Assembly: GCF_027923905.1 (NCBI RefSeq)
Contig: NZ_AP026966.1
Location: forward strand, 4,341,001-4,405,000
Origin: Massilia varians
GTDB lineage: Bacteria; Pseudomonadota; Gammaproteobacteria; Burkholderiales; Burkholderiaceae_D
Direction: 5' to 3'
Length of the DNA: 64,000 bases
The translations under genes were made by a program, and so were the position numbers. Below are positions 1 to 11,844 of the stretch, in pieces; positions within the stretch are counted from its first letter, which is position 1, and each line of letters starts with the position of its first letter. The notes under the pieces were generated by a model. That model had not been told where the DNA came from. It made no database searches and saw nothing but the letters and a program-made list of their open reading frames with translations.

Positions 1-246
1 CCATGCCTTGTGTGCGAAGTGGCTGTCGGTCGACACGCCGTAGACGTTCACGCCCATCTTCTCGAATTCAGGCTGGAAAGCAGCCAGGTCTTCCAGTTCG
101 GTCGGGCAGACGAAGGTGAAGTCGGCCGGGTAGAACATCAGGATCGACCAGGTGCCCTTGAAGTTCTCTTCCGTCAGATCGATGAACTTGCCGTTGTGGT
201 AAGCGGTGGCCTTGAACGGCTTGATCTGGGTGTTGATGAGGGACAT
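1..246 (-). CDS. ahpC: Alkyl hydroperoxide reductase subunit C (peroxiredoxin), C-terminus cut by window edge
   Basis: Typical 2-Cys peroxiredoxin that reduces hydrogen peroxide and organic hydroperoxides in the cytoplasm, normally recycled by AhpF. Only the first 82 codons are present; the gene runs off the left edge. The reading [11 protein letters not shown] at the start, followed by [17 protein letters not shown] with the peroxidatic cysteine in FVCPTE and then [10 protein letters not shown], matches AhpC closely. The start at 246 is preceded by AGGAGA at good spacing. A candidate promoter lies just upstream (290-318). No ahpF is visible, but it could lie beyond the edge. Confidence 0.95.
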   Translation of the reverse strand, partial: MSLINTQIKPFKATAYHNGKFIDLTEENFKGTWSILMFYPADFTFVCPTELEDLAAFQPEFEKMGVNVYGVSTDSHFAHKAW

Positions 247-289
247 GTAATCTCCTGTTTTCGGGTGGTTAAAAGATTTGATAGACGTC

Positions 290-318
290 AGTGTACCGAC
301 CTGAGCGTCTTTTGTGAA
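290..318 (-). promoter_or_regulatory. Candidate sigma70-type promoter of ahpC
   Basis: On the minus strand TTCACA (313-318) and TACACT (290-295) are separated by exactly 17 bases, giving a transcript start about 40 bases before the ahpC ATG. Each box differs from consensus at one or two positions. AhpC is often OxyR-regulated, but I could not identify a convincing OxyR site here. Confidence 0.45.
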
Positions 319-477
319 ATTGATTGATGCGATACTGCCGATTGATTTTAACTATCGAGCAAGTATTGCTCTCCCTTGAAGGGACTTATCGAGCCGGCAA
401 ACCGGCCCAATCCGTGAGTGTGGACGAAACGACAGCGTGATGCAACCCACGCTTCGATTGGGGAGATGTCGATTCTC

Positions 478-583
478 GTAGGGTGGGCGGCTTTGCCGCC
501 CACGCGTTCAATCAGCTGGTGATCAGCTGAACCACTATTCATATGAGATTTGAACGCGTGGGCAGGAAACCTGCCCACCCTAC
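478..583. repeat. REP-like inverted pair (two 34-base arms)
   Basis: Arm 478-511 starts GTAGGGTGGGC and ends CACGCGTTCAA. Arm 550-583 is its inverse, starting TTGAACGCGTGGGC and ending CCCACCCTAC. The arms match except for a few bases around each arm's own small hairpin (GGGCGGC-TTT-GCCGCCC in the first, GGGCAGG-AAA-CCTGCCC in the second). The 38 bases between are not related. A third, single copy of the unit lies at 35298-35330, so this is a dispersed extragenic palindrome family. It occupies most of the 350-base gap between ahpC and the kinase gene, where I see no other gene. Confidence 0.8.
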
Positions 584-596
584 GGTATGGAAGAGA

Positions 597-1811
597 TCAG
601 GCCGTGGTGGCCGTATCGACCGTCTGCTCGCAGGTCGGCAGGATCAGCGAGAAGGTCGAGCCCTCCCCCGGCTTGCTGGTCACGCGCAGCTCGCCGCCGT
701 GCGAGATCGCCAGCTGGCGCGAGATGTACAGGCCCAGCCCCAGGCCCTTGGGCTCGCCGTTGCGCGCGCCGCGCTCGTAGGGCTCGAAGATGCGTTCCAG
801 GTCGCTCTGGGCGATGCCCTTGCCCTCGTCGCGCACGTCGATGCGCACCGTATCGTCGGCGTACTGCACGCTGACCTCGACCGGCTGCCCGCCGCCGTAG
901 CGCAGCGCATTGGTCAGGAGGTTGACCACCACCTGTTCGATGCGGAACTCGTCCCAGCAGCCCTGCACCGGCGGATGCGGCTGCAGGGACAGCTTGCAGC
1001 CGGTGGCCGCGGCCTGCAGCGACAGGTCGCTGACGACGCGCTCGAGCAGGTCCATCAGCTGGACCTGGCCGGGACGGATCGACAGCTGGCCGCTGCGCAT
1101 GCGCGAGACGTCGAGCATGTCGTCGATCAGGCGGATCATGGCCTTGATCTGGCGCTCGTCGCGCTTGATCATGGCCTCGAACTGGTCGGGCTTGATGGTG
1201 GCCAGGGTGCCGCGCTTGAGCTGCAGGCTGCGCATCTGGGCTTCCAGGAACAGGGTGTTGAGCGGCGTGCGCAGCTCGTGCGCCACCAGCGACATGAACT
1301 CGTCGCGCATGCGCAGCGAGCGCTGCAGCTCTTCCTGGGTCTGGTTCAGTTCGCGCAGCAGGGTTTCCTGTTCCTGCCGGCTGCGCTCGATCGCGGCCAT
1401 CTGGCGCTGCATCTGGCGGCGCTGCTGGTCGAGCGTGACGAACACGTTGACCTTGCTGCGCACCGCGTCCGAGTCGAGCGGCTTGTAGAGGAAATCGACG
1501 GCGCCGGTCTCGTAGCCCTTGAAGGCGTAGTTCAGCTCGCGGCCGGCGGCCGACACGAACACGATCGGGATGGCGCGGGTGCGTTCGGTACCGCGCATCA
1601 GCTCGGCCAGTTCAAAGCCGTCCATGCCCGGCATCTGGACGTCGAGGATGGCCAGCGCGAAGTCGTGCTCGAGCATCAGCGCCAGCGCTTCCTCGCCCGA
1701 GGAGGCCTGGTAGACGAGGCGTCCTTCGCCGCGGATCAGGGCGTCGAGCGCGCGCAGGTTTTCCGGCAGGTCGTCGACGATCAAAAGTTTGCTAGGGTCT
1801 TGCGAGCTCAT
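597..1811 (-). CDS. Receiver domain-histidine kinase protein (response regulator fused to kinase)
   Basis: Cytoplasmic signalling protein of 404 residues. An N-terminal receiver domain (about residues 7-120; LLIVDD acid cluster, phospho-acceptor in AILDVQMPGMDG, KPL motif) is followed by a coiled coil of about 50 residues, a HisKA domain with the phospho-histidine in VAHELRTPLN, and a HATPase_c domain with the N box (NLLTNALRYGG), DEGKGI and GLGLGLYI. There are no membrane segments. The start at 1811 has GAGGAAC just upstream and its ATG overlaps the TGA of cheB by four bases (ATGA), which shows translational coupling. It is last in the leftward operon hybrid kinase-cheR-cheB-this gene. A kinase with the receiver in front is likely controlled by phosphotransfer from the large kinase upstream; that is an inference. 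Confidence 0.9.
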   Translation of the reverse strand: MSSQDPSKLLIVDDLPENLRALDALIRGEGRLVYQASSGEEALALMLEHDFALAILDVQMPGMDGFELAELMRGTERTRAIPIVFVSAAGRELNYAFKGYETGAVDFLYKPLDSDAVRSKVNVFVTLDQQRRQMQRQMAAIERSRQEQETLLRELNQTQEELQRSLRMRDEFMSLVAHELRTPLNTLFLEAQMRSLQLKRGTLATIKPDQFEAMIKRDERQIKAMIRLIDDMLDVSRMRSGQLSIRPGQVQLMDLLERVVSDLSLQAAATGCKLSLQPHPPVQGCWDEFRIEQVVVNLLTNALRYGGGQPVEVSVQYADDTVRIDVRDEGKGIAQSDLERIFEPYERGARNGEPKGLGLGLYISRQLAISHGGELRVTSKPGEGSTFSLILPTCEQTVDTATTA

Positions 1812-2419
1812 AAGTTCCTCAGCATGGGAAGCAGTGTCCGGATGCCAAGCAGCGGCAGCACGAGGTGCGGCGCGCAACGCCGGATCGCCTCGTTCGGCAT
1901 GGCGCTGGCCTGGGCCTCGCCCGGGTCCTGCACGACGGTCAGGCCGCCGCGCTCGCGGATGCGGCACATGCCCTCGGCACCGTCATGGTTAGCACCGGTC
2001 AACAGGATACCGGCCAACGCCGGTCCATAGGCGTCGGCGGCGGACTCCATCAGCACGTCGATCGCCGGGCGCGCGAACTGCACCGGCGGCTCGCAGCTGA
2101 GCGAGAAGCAGCGCTCGCGCTCGACTGAGAGATGATAGCCCGAACCGGCGAAATAGATCACGCCGGGTTGCAGCGGCTCCTTGTCGCGCGCCTCGCGCAC
2201 CGGCAGCGCACTACGCATCTCGAACAGCTCGGCCAGGCGGCTGTCGCGGTCGGGCGGCACGTGCAGGATGCAGGCCACGCTGGGCCGGAAGCCGGCCGGG
2301 ATGGCGGGCAGCAGCTGGAACAGCGCGTCGACGCCGCCGGCCGAGCCGCCGATGACGACCAGCTCGACGCGGCGGCCGCGCAGGGCCGCGCCGATCTCCG
2401 CCAGGACGCTGGCCGGCAT
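1808..2419 (-). CDS. cheB: CheB-type protein-glutamate methylesterase, catalytic domain only
   Basis: Encodes a 203-residue stand-alone methylesterase. The catalytic core is visible: Ser in VVIGGSAGGVDAL, His in ILHVPPDRDS and Asp in LTGANHDGAEGM, the expected triad of CheB enzymes that demethylate or deamidate chemoreceptor glutamates. The N-terminal receiver domain that controls classical CheB (about 350 residues) is absent, so its activity cannot be set by direct phosphorylation of its own receiver. The ATG at 2419 lies two bases after the cheR stop; an in-frame GTG at 2425 is an alternative. The gene sits between cheR and the receiver-kinase in one operon, and no cheA, cheW or cheY is in the window. 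Confidence 0.88.
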   Translation of the reverse strand: MPASVLAEIGAALRGRRVELVVIGGSAGGVDALFQLLPAIPAGFRPSVACILHVPPDRDSRLAELFEMRSALPVREARDKEPLQPGVIYFAGSGYHLSVERERCFSLSCEPPVQFARPAIDVLMESAADAYGPALAGILLTGANHDGAEGMCRIRERGGLTVVQDPGEAQASAMPNEAIRRCAPHLVLPLLGIRTLLPMLRNL

Positions 2420-2421
2420 GC

Positions 2422-3264
2422 TCACGGCGCACCCTTGCGGAAGATGCGCTCGCGCCGGGCCAGCACGTCGAAGCGATCGGCATGGCTGGAGAACTCGATG
2501 CTCTCCTTGCTGCCCAGGCCCAGGAAGCCGCGGTGGCACAGCGATTCGTGGAACAGGCCGAGCGCACGGTCCTGCAGCTTGCGGTTGAAATAGATCAGCA
2601 CATTGCGGCAGCTGACGAAATGGGTCTCCGAGAACACGGTATCGGTGGCCAGGCTGTGGTCGGCGAAGGTGACGTTCTCGACCAGGGCGCGGTCGAACAG
2701 CGCCCCGCTGTAGGCCGCCGTGTAGTAATCGGAAAAGGCGCGCTTGCCGCCGGCCTTCTGGTAGTTCTCGGTGTACAGGCGCATGCGTTCGAGATTGAAC
2801 ACCCCGCGCCGCGCCGCTTCCAGCGATTCCGGATTGATGTCGGTGGCGTAGATGATGGCGCGCTCGAGCAGGCCTTCTTCCTGCAGCAGGATGGCCAGCG
2901 AATACACCTCTTCGCCGGTGCTGCAGCCGGCCACCCATACCTTCAGCGAGGGATAGGTCTTCAGGAAAGGCACCACGTGCTCGCGCAGCGCCAGCCAGTA
3001 TTCCGGGTCGCGGAACATCTCGGTCACCGGAATCGTCAGGTACTGCAGCAGCTGGGCGAAGCCGTCCGGCTCGTGCATCACCTTGGCCTGCAGGCTCGAC
3101 ACCGTGTCGCAGTCCATCTCGCGCATGGCCACCAGGATGCGGCGTTTCTGCGACGCACCCGTGTAGTCCCTGAAGTCGTAGTTGTACTTCAGGTAGACGG
3201 CTTCCACCAGCATCTTCAGCTCGATGTCGAAGTCGTCCGGCGGGGTCGGGTCGATCGGGCTCAT
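2422..3264 (-). CDS. cheR: CheR-type chemoreceptor glutamate methyltransferase
   Basis: SAM-dependent methyltransferase of 280 residues that adds methyl groups to receptor glutamates. The N-terminal alpha domain (about residues 15-90, with [17 protein letters not shown]) is followed by the SAM-binding fold: [17 protein letters not shown] (motif I), [15 protein letters not shown], and late [11 protein letters not shown], all characteristic of CheR. No TPR extension is present. The ATG at 3264 lies eight bases after the stop of the large hybrid kinase and the stop nearly touches cheB, so the three are co-transcribed. A chemoreceptor further along (49590-51287) ends in a CheR-docking tail, which is a plausible substrate. 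Confidence 0.92.
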   Translation of the reverse strand: MSPIDPTPPDDFDIELKMLVEAVYLKYNYDFRDYTGASQKRRILVAMREMDCDTVSSLQAKVMHEPDGFAQLLQYLTIPVTEMFRDPEYWLALREHVVPFLKTYPSLKVWVAGCSTGEEVYSLAILLQEEGLLERAIIYATDINPESLEAARRGVFNLERMRLYTENYQKAGGKRAFSDYYTAAYSGALFDRALVENVTFADHSLATDTVFSETHFVSCRNVLIYFNRKLQDRALGLFHESLCHRGFLGLGSKESIEFSSHADRFDVLARRERIFRKGAP

Positions 3265-3272
3265 TGGCGTGC

Positions 3273-6740
<3,468 letters not shown>

Positions 6741-6865
6741 GCGTGACGAAAAGTTAGGAGAAAAATATCCCAAGTGTAACGTATGACACCTATTTTTCGT
6801 CACACAATTGAATGAATGATCGACATCTCAATTGTTAATAGGGAAATTAGATTCCGACGAATCCT

Positions 6866-9433
6866 TTATGCAAGATGGGACGCAAGATATGGCGCCGTGC
6901 GGCTGGCCTTGCAGCGCGCCACCTCTTCCGGCGGCCCGGCGCAGATCAGCTTGCCCCCCTCGTCACCCGCGCCCGGACCGACGTCGATCACCCAGTCGCA
7001 ACCCGCCACCACGCGCATGGTGTGCTCGACCACGATCACCGTGTTGCCGGCGTCGACCAGGCGGTTCAGCTGCGCCACCAGGCGGTCGGCATCGCGCGGG
7101 TGCAGGCCGGTGGTGGGCTCGTCCAGCACGTACAGGGTGTTGCCGCGTCCGGCGCGCTGCAGCTCGGCCGCCAGCTTGATGCGCTGCGCCTCCCCGCCCG
7201 ACAGTTCGGTGGCCGGCTGGCCCAGGCGCAGGTAGTCCAGGCCCACTTCGGCCAGCACCTCGAGCGCGCGCTCGACCAGCGCCTCGCCCTCGAAGAAAGT
7301 GATGGCCTCGCCCACCGTCATGCCCAGCACCTCGGCGATGTTCTTGCCGCGGTAGCGCACCTCGAGGGTCCTGGCGTTGTAGCGCGCGCCTTCGCAGGTC
7401 GGGCACGGCGCATACACGCTGGGCAGGAACAGCAGCTCGACCATGACGAAGCCCTCGCCGGCGCAGTGCTCGCAGCGCCCCTTGGCCACGTTGAAGGAGA
7501 AGCGGCCGGCGTCATAGCGGCGCTTCTTCGCGTCCGGCGTGGCGGCGAACAGCTTGCGCACCTGGTCGAACAGGCCGGTATAGGTGGCCAGGTTGGAACG
7601 CGGGGTGCGGCCGATCGGCTTCTGGTCGACCCGCACCATGCGCCGTATTCCCTCCATCCCGGCGACGATGCGGCCTTCGAGCGGCGAGGCGGGTTCCTGT
7701 TCCAAGCCCGGTTCTTCAACCTCCGGGGTATCCGCTTCCTGCGCGCCCTGGCCGAGGGCCCTGCTTACCAGCTCCACCAGCACCTGGCTGACCAGGCTCG
7801 ATTTGCCGGAACCGGACACGCCGGTGACGGCCGTCAGCACGCCGAGCGGGAATTCGGCGCTGATGCCGTCGAGGTTGTTGCGCCGCACGCCCTCCAGGCG
7901 CAGCCAGCCGACCGGTTGGCGCGGCGCGCGTTTTTCCAACGGCGCTTCGTTGAACAGGTAGCGCCGCGTCTGCGAATCGGCGACCCTCTTCAATCCGTCG
8001 GGCTCGCCGCTGTACAGCACCTGCCCGCCCTTCTCGCCCGCTTGCGGGCCGACGTCGACGATCCAGTCGGCCTGCCGGATCACGTCGAGCGCGTGCTCGA
8101 CCACGAACAGCGAATTGCCCGCCGCTTTCAACTGGTCCAGCGCATCGAGCAGGGCTTCGGTATCGGCCGGATGCAGGCCGGCCGACGGCTCGTCCAGCAC
8201 GTAGACCACGCCGAACAGGTTGGAGCGCACCTGGGTCGCCAGGCGCAGGCGCTGCAGCTCGCCCGGCGACAGGGTCGGCGTACTGCGCTCCAGCGCCAGG
8301 TAGCCCAGCCCCAGGTCGAGCAGCACGCGCAGGCGCGCGCACAGGTCCTGGGCGATGCGCTGGGTGACGATCATCTGCTCCGGATGTTCCTTTGCGCGGG
8401 TCCTGTCCCTGGCCGCTTCGCCGACCGCGTAAGGCTTCAGGAGTTCCGCCAGCCGGGCCAGCGGCATGCGCGACAGTTCCATGATGTCGATGCCGGCGAA
8501 GGTCACCGACAGCGCTTCCCGGCGCAGGCGCTTGCCGCGGCACAGCGGGCATTCCGTGCTCACCATGTAGCGCGCCACGCGCTTTTTCATCGAGGCGCTT
8601 TCGGTGTTGGCGAAGGTCTGCAGCACGTAGCGGCGCGCGCCGGTGAAGGTGCCCTGGTAGCTGGGCGTGTCCTTGCGCTTGAGCGCGGCCTTGGTTTCCT
8701 TCGGCGTGAGGCCGGCGTAGACCGGCACGGTCGGGGTCTCGTCGGTGAACAGGATCCAGTCGCGGTCCTTCTTCGGCAGCTCGCGCCAGGGCGTATCGAC
8801 GTCGTAGCCCATCGTGACCAGGATGTCGCGCAGGTTCTGGCCGTGCCAGGCCGGCGGCCAGGCCGCCACCGCGCGCTCGCGGATGGTGAGCGTATCGTCC
8901 GGCACCATCGACTGTTCCGTCACTTCGTAGACCCGGCCCAGGCCCGAGCACTGCGGACAGGCGCCTTCCGGCGTGTTCGGCGAAAACGATTCCGCGTACA
9001 GCAGCTCCTGGCCGGGCGGATAGTCGCCGACGCGCGAATACAGCATGCGCAGGGAATTCGACAGCGTGCTGACGCTGCCCACCGAGGAACGCGCGGTGGG
9101 CGAGCCGCGCTGCTGCTGCAGGGCCACCGCCGGCGGCAGGCCGTCGATCTCGTCGACTTCCGGCACCGGCATCTGGTGGAACAGGCGGCGCGCATAGGGC
9201 GACACCGATTCCAGGTAGCGCCGCTGGGCTTCCGCGTACAGGGTGCCGAAGGCCAGCGAGGACTTGCCCGATCCGGACACGCCGGTGAACACCACCAGGC
9301 TGCCCCGCGGAATGTCGACGTCGACGTTCTTCAGGTTGTGTTCGCGGGCGCCGCGCACCCGGACATAGCCCGCGCGGCTTTCGCCGGCGCTGGAAGGCTG
9401 CTCGTGCTTGTGAGGCGTCGGCTTGTGGCGCAT
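6866..9433 (-). CDS. Class II UvrA-like ABC ATPase (excinuclease subunit A paralogue)
   Basis: Encodes about 855 residues with two ABC ATPase modules: Walker A TGVSGSGKSSL at about 51-60 and again near 538, signatures LSPGELQRLRLA and LSGGEAQRIKLA, and Walker B YVLDEPSAGLHP and YVLDEPTTGLHP. Zinc-binding CxxC pairs are present (CPQCSG, CPLCRG, CEHCAG, CPTCEG). Canonical UvrA is about 940 residues; the shorter insert between the first Walker A and signature indicates the UvrA2 class, which lacks most of the UvrB-binding region and has been linked to DNA-damage or antibiotic tolerance rather than core excision repair. The ATG at 9433 follows GGGGAA; earlier in-frame starts at 9472 and 9541 are possible. 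It stands alone, about 125 bases from the kinase operon. Confidence 0.88.
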   Translation of the reverse strand: MRHKPTPHKHEQPSSAGESRAGYVRVRGAREHNLKNVDVDIPRGSLVVFTGVSGSGKSSLAFGTLYAEAQRRYLESVSPYARRLFHQMPVPEVDEIDGLPPAVALQQQRGSPTARSSVGSVSTLSNSLRMLYSRVGDYPPGQELLYAESFSPNTPEGACPQCSGLGRVYEVTEQSMVPDDTLTIRERAVAAWPPAWHGQNLRDILVTMGYDVDTPWRELPKKDRDWILFTDETPTVPVYAGLTPKETKAALKRKDTPSYQGTFTGARRYVLQTFANTESASMKKRVARYMVSTECPLCRGKRLRREALSVTFAGIDIMELSRMPLARLAELLKPYAVGEAARDRTRAKEHPEQMIVTQRIAQDLCARLRVLLDLGLGYLALERSTPTLSPGELQRLRLATQVRSNLFGVVYVLDEPSAGLHPADTEALLDALDQLKAAGNSLFVVEHALDVIRQADWIVDVGPQAGEKGGQVLYSGEPDGLKRVADSQTRRYLFNEAPLEKRAPRQPVGWLRLEGVRRNNLDGISAEFPLGVLTAVTGVSGSGKSSLVSQVLVELVSRALGQGAQEADTPEVEEPGLEQEPASPLEGRIVAGMEGIRRMVRVDQKPIGRTPRSNLATYTGLFDQVRKLFAATPDAKKRRYDAGRFSFNVAKGRCEHCAGEGFVMVELLFLPSVYAPCPTCEGARYNARTLEVRYRGKNIAEVLGMTVGEAITFFEGEALVERALEVLAEVGLDYLRLGQPATELSGGEAQRIKLAAELQRAGRGNTLYVLDEPTTGLHPRDADRLVAQLNRLVDAGNTVIVVEHTMRVVAGCDWVIDVGPGAGDEGGKLICAGPPEEVARCKASRTAPYLASHLA

Positions 9434-9510
9434 GGATTCCCCGGCGTCGATATGGTCGATGCCGTATTTCATCGCAAGGACAGAACATTGTCGGTGCGCT
9501 TGCCAACAGT

Positions 9511-10758
9511 TCAGCGCGCGAGCGATGCCAGCCGTTCGCACAGGGGCCCGAGCTCGGCGGGACCGCAGCGGGCGGACAGCGCGCGGCAGGCCGCTTCCAC
9601 GGCTTTATTACCGACAACTTCCGCCAGGCGCTGCGCGAGCCGCGGCGCTGTCAGGCGCGCCGCCCGCAGGCTGGCGCCGGCGCCCAGCCTGCCCACCCGC
9701 GCCGCGTTGTCGAACTGGTCGTGCGCCAGCGGCACCACCAGTTGCGGCGTGCCGGCGCGCAGGGCTTCGGCCGTGGTGCCGATGCCGCCGTGGTGCACCA
9801 GCGCGGCCACGTGCGGCAACAGGGCGCGCAGCGGCACATAGTCCTGCCATAGCACCGGCGTCGGCAGATGCGCCGGCAGCTGCTCGCGGTGCGGCGTCAA
9901 GAGGATGGCGCGCAGGCCGCGCCGGGCGCAGGCGTCGAGCGCGCAGAGGAAATAATGCGCCGCCTGGCGGTTGCCGGTGCCGGGCGTGAACACCACCGGC
10001 GCAGGCCCCTCCTCCAGGAAGCGCGCCACCTGCGCCGACAATACGGCCTGGGGCGAGGGATCGTACAGCGGGAAACCGGTGCGCGCCAGAGGCTGCGGCC
10101 AGTCCGGCTGGGTCGGCGCGAACCATTCCGGGAACAGGGTCACCGACAGGTCGGGCAGCTTCACGATGAAGTCTACCAGGTCGGTCACCGGCGCCAGGCC
10201 CTGCTGCGCACGTGCCGCGTTCACGTCGGGCAAGGCCACCGGGTTGATCAGGGCCTCGCCCAGCCGGCGCCACAGCCAGCGGCGCGCACCCGGCGGCACC
10301 CAGCGCGGCACCGGCCAGGGTCCCAGCATCAGCGGGTCGTGCACGGTCGGCAGGTTCGAGGGCGCCAGGTAGAGCGCCGCCACCTTCAGCCCGCGGCGGC
10401 GCGCGCGGCACAGGTCGGCTTCCGGCAGGGCCAGCGGGTGCGCCAGCAGCACGATGCGCTCGCTATCGGGCAGCGCGGCCACGAAGGCGGGAACCTGCGC
10501 CATCGCCGGTCGCGTGGCGCGCCACACCACGGCCAGGCCGCGGGTCGGATGCCACAGGTCGGGATGGTCGAGCACCGCCGCGTCGGCCGGCAGGCCATGG
10601 AACGCAAGACCGCTCGGCTCCACGAAGGGCGCGTGCTGCACCGGGCCGAGCATGCTGACCCGGTGCCCGGCCTCGCGCAGCGCGAGGGCCACGCGCATGA
10701 AGGGGAACAGGTCGCCGGCCGAACCGATGGTGACGACCACGAAGTGCGGCTGCGGCAT
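9511..10758 (-). CDS. GT1-family (UGT/MGT-like) glycosyltransferase
   Basis: A 415-residue GT-B fold enzyme that transfers a sugar from a nucleotide sugar to a small or lipid acceptor. The N-terminus VVTIGSAGDLFPFMRVALAL is the glycine-rich start of this family, and the C-terminal donor-binding motif HHGGIGTTAEALRAGTPQL followed by PLAHDQFDNA is clear. FTPGTGN corresponds to the hinge region. No signal peptide or membrane helix. Members include rhamnosyltransferases of RhlB type and macrolide or sterol glucosyltransferases; the acceptor cannot be told here, and no rhlA-like gene is adjacent. It begins 12 bases after the stop of the PPOX gene, so the two are probably co-transcribed. Confidence 0.85.
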   Translation of the reverse strand: MPQPHFVVVTIGSAGDLFPFMRVALALREAGHRVSMLGPVQHAPFVEPSGLAFHGLPADAAVLDHPDLWHPTRGLAVVWRATRPAMAQVPAFVAALPDSERIVLLAHPLALPEADLCRARRRGLKVAALYLAPSNLPTVHDPLMLGPWPVPRWVPPGARRWLWRRLGEALINPVALPDVNAARAQQGLAPVTDLVDFIVKLPDLSVTLFPEWFAPTQPDWPQPLARTGFPLYDPSPQAVLSAQVARFLEEGPAPVVFTPGTGNRQAAHYFLCALDACARRGLRAILLTPHREQLPAHLPTPVLWQDYVPLRALLPHVAALVHHGGIGTTAEALRAGTPQLVVPLAHDQFDNAARVGRLGAGASLRAARLTAPRLAQRLAEVVGNKAVEAACRALSARCGPAELGPLCERLASLAR

Positions 10759-10770
10759 CGTGCGGCGCCG

Positions 10771-11307
10771 TCAGAAGCTGAGCCTGCCCTCGATCGAATC
10801 GTCGAGCGTCTTGCCGAGCACCGCGCCGACCACCACCTTGGCGCCGGCCACCGCGTCGCCGTGCTTGTTGTCCCAGTAGTAGCCCTGGCGCGGGATCACG
10901 CGGATGGCGGTGATGCGCGGGTCGTCCTCGCCTTCGGTGAACCAGGTCTTGAGCATGAAGTTCCACAGTTCCTTGATGCGCTGGCGGTCGGTGATCACTT
11001 CCGCATAGCCGTCGAGCTCGAGAAAGCCGGAATGCGCGCCCTGCTGGAAATACAGTTTCACGGCCGGGTGTGCCGCGATTTCTGCGTTCTTGTGGCTGTC
11101 GCTGGCGCTCAGGAACCAGAGTTGCCCGGCGTCGTCCACCTCGCGCACGCTCATCGGACGCACGCCCCGGCTCGGGCCGATGCCGCCCTGGGTGACGAAG
11201 AAGCAGCTGTCGGCGTCGTCGGCCATGTCCTTGAGGCGCTGCACGGCCCCCTGGCCGCTGAGGTCGAGGCGGTTCTGTTCCGGCTGGTTGCGGTTGATCG
11301 AATCCAT
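10771..11307 (-). CDS. Pyridoxamine 5'-phosphate oxidase-fold protein (general stress protein 26 type)
   Basis: A 178-residue split-barrel flavin-binding protein. The segments SCFFVTQGG, SRGVRPMSV, LWFLSASDSHKNAEI and VKLYFQQG, followed by SGFLELDGYAEVITDRQ and WFTEGEDDPRITAIRV, are typical of the GsgP/general-stress-protein-26 branch of the PPOX family, which binds FMN or related cofactors. The true substrate of this branch is not established. The ATG at 11307 follows CGGGAGACTTC. It is first of a two-gene leftward unit with the glycosyltransferase, and 96 bases after the marR stop. Confidence 0.85.
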   Translation of the reverse strand: MDSINRNQPEQNRLDLSGQGAVQRLKDMADDADSCFFVTQGGIGPSRGVRPMSVREVDDAGQLWFLSASDSHKNAEIAAHPAVKLYFQQGAHSGFLELDGYAEVITDRQRIKELWNFMLKTWFTEGEDDPRITAIRVIPRQGYYWDNKHGDAVAGAKVVVGAVLGKTLDDSIEGRLSF

Positions 11308-11403
11308 GAAGTCTCCCGGTAGGCGTAAGCGGATAGGAGGACTCTACCCGCGATGTGCTTGCGGGTATGTGAACGGACGTACACTGACGGTCGAAACGCC
11401 CGG

Positions 11404-11844
11404 TCAATCCTGTGACGCGCCCGGCTCCAGCGCCGCCGCCTGGGCCAGCCAGCGCGCTACGGTCTGCAGTTCTTCCGGCGTGAAGCCTTCGCTCAGGCGC
11501 GCATTCAGCTCGACCAGCACTTCCCCGGCGCGGGTGCTGGCTTCCTGGCCGCTGCCGGTCATCCGCAGGCGCGTCAAGCGCGCGTCGCGCGCATCGGCCA
11601 CACGCTCGACCATACCCGCCGCCTGCATGCGCTTGGACAGGTTGGTCACGGCGGCCGGCGCCACGCCCAGTTCCGTGGCGATCTCCCCCACCGCGGCGTC
11701 GCCGCGCGCCCGCAGCACGAACAGCAGGCCGACCTGGGCCGCGCTGATCCCTTCCCAGGATTCCGGCCGCGCCTCGATCCAGCGCTGCAGGGCGCGCTGG
11801 GCGCGGTTCAGCAGCTGGACGAAACGGGGTTTAGCCGATGTCAT
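11404..11844 (-). CDS. MarR-family transcriptional regulator
   Basis: A 146-residue winged-helix repressor. Visible features: helical dimerisation N-terminus (RFVQLLNRAQRALQRWI), DNA-recognition region VGEIATELGVAPAAVTNLSKRMQAAGMVERV, and the wing ARDARLTRLRMT. The start at 11844 overlaps the 3' end of the upstream hydrolase gene by 14 bases, so both are in one transcript. A palindromic site directly before the hydrolase (12740-12753) is a good candidate for autoregulation of the pair. The inducer is not evident; MarR proteins often respond to phenolic compounds or the substrate of the linked enzyme. Confidence 0.9.
   Translation of the reverse strand: MTSAKPRFVQLLNRAQRALQRWIEARPESWEGISAAQVGLLFVLRARGDAAVGEIATELGVAPAAVTNLSKRMQAAGMVERVADARDARLTRLRMTGSGQEASTRAGEVLVELNARLSEGFTPEELQTVARWLAQAAALEPGASQD

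Noticed and set aside
348..578. Short frame inside the ahpC-kinase gap
   Set aside because: It covers the REP arms and has no ribosome site; the sequence is explained by the repeat.
543..2030. Plus-strand frame of about 495 codons opposite the receiver-kinase
   Set aside because: Shadow of the kinase gene; no motif or ribosome site, and the minus strand encodes clear domains.
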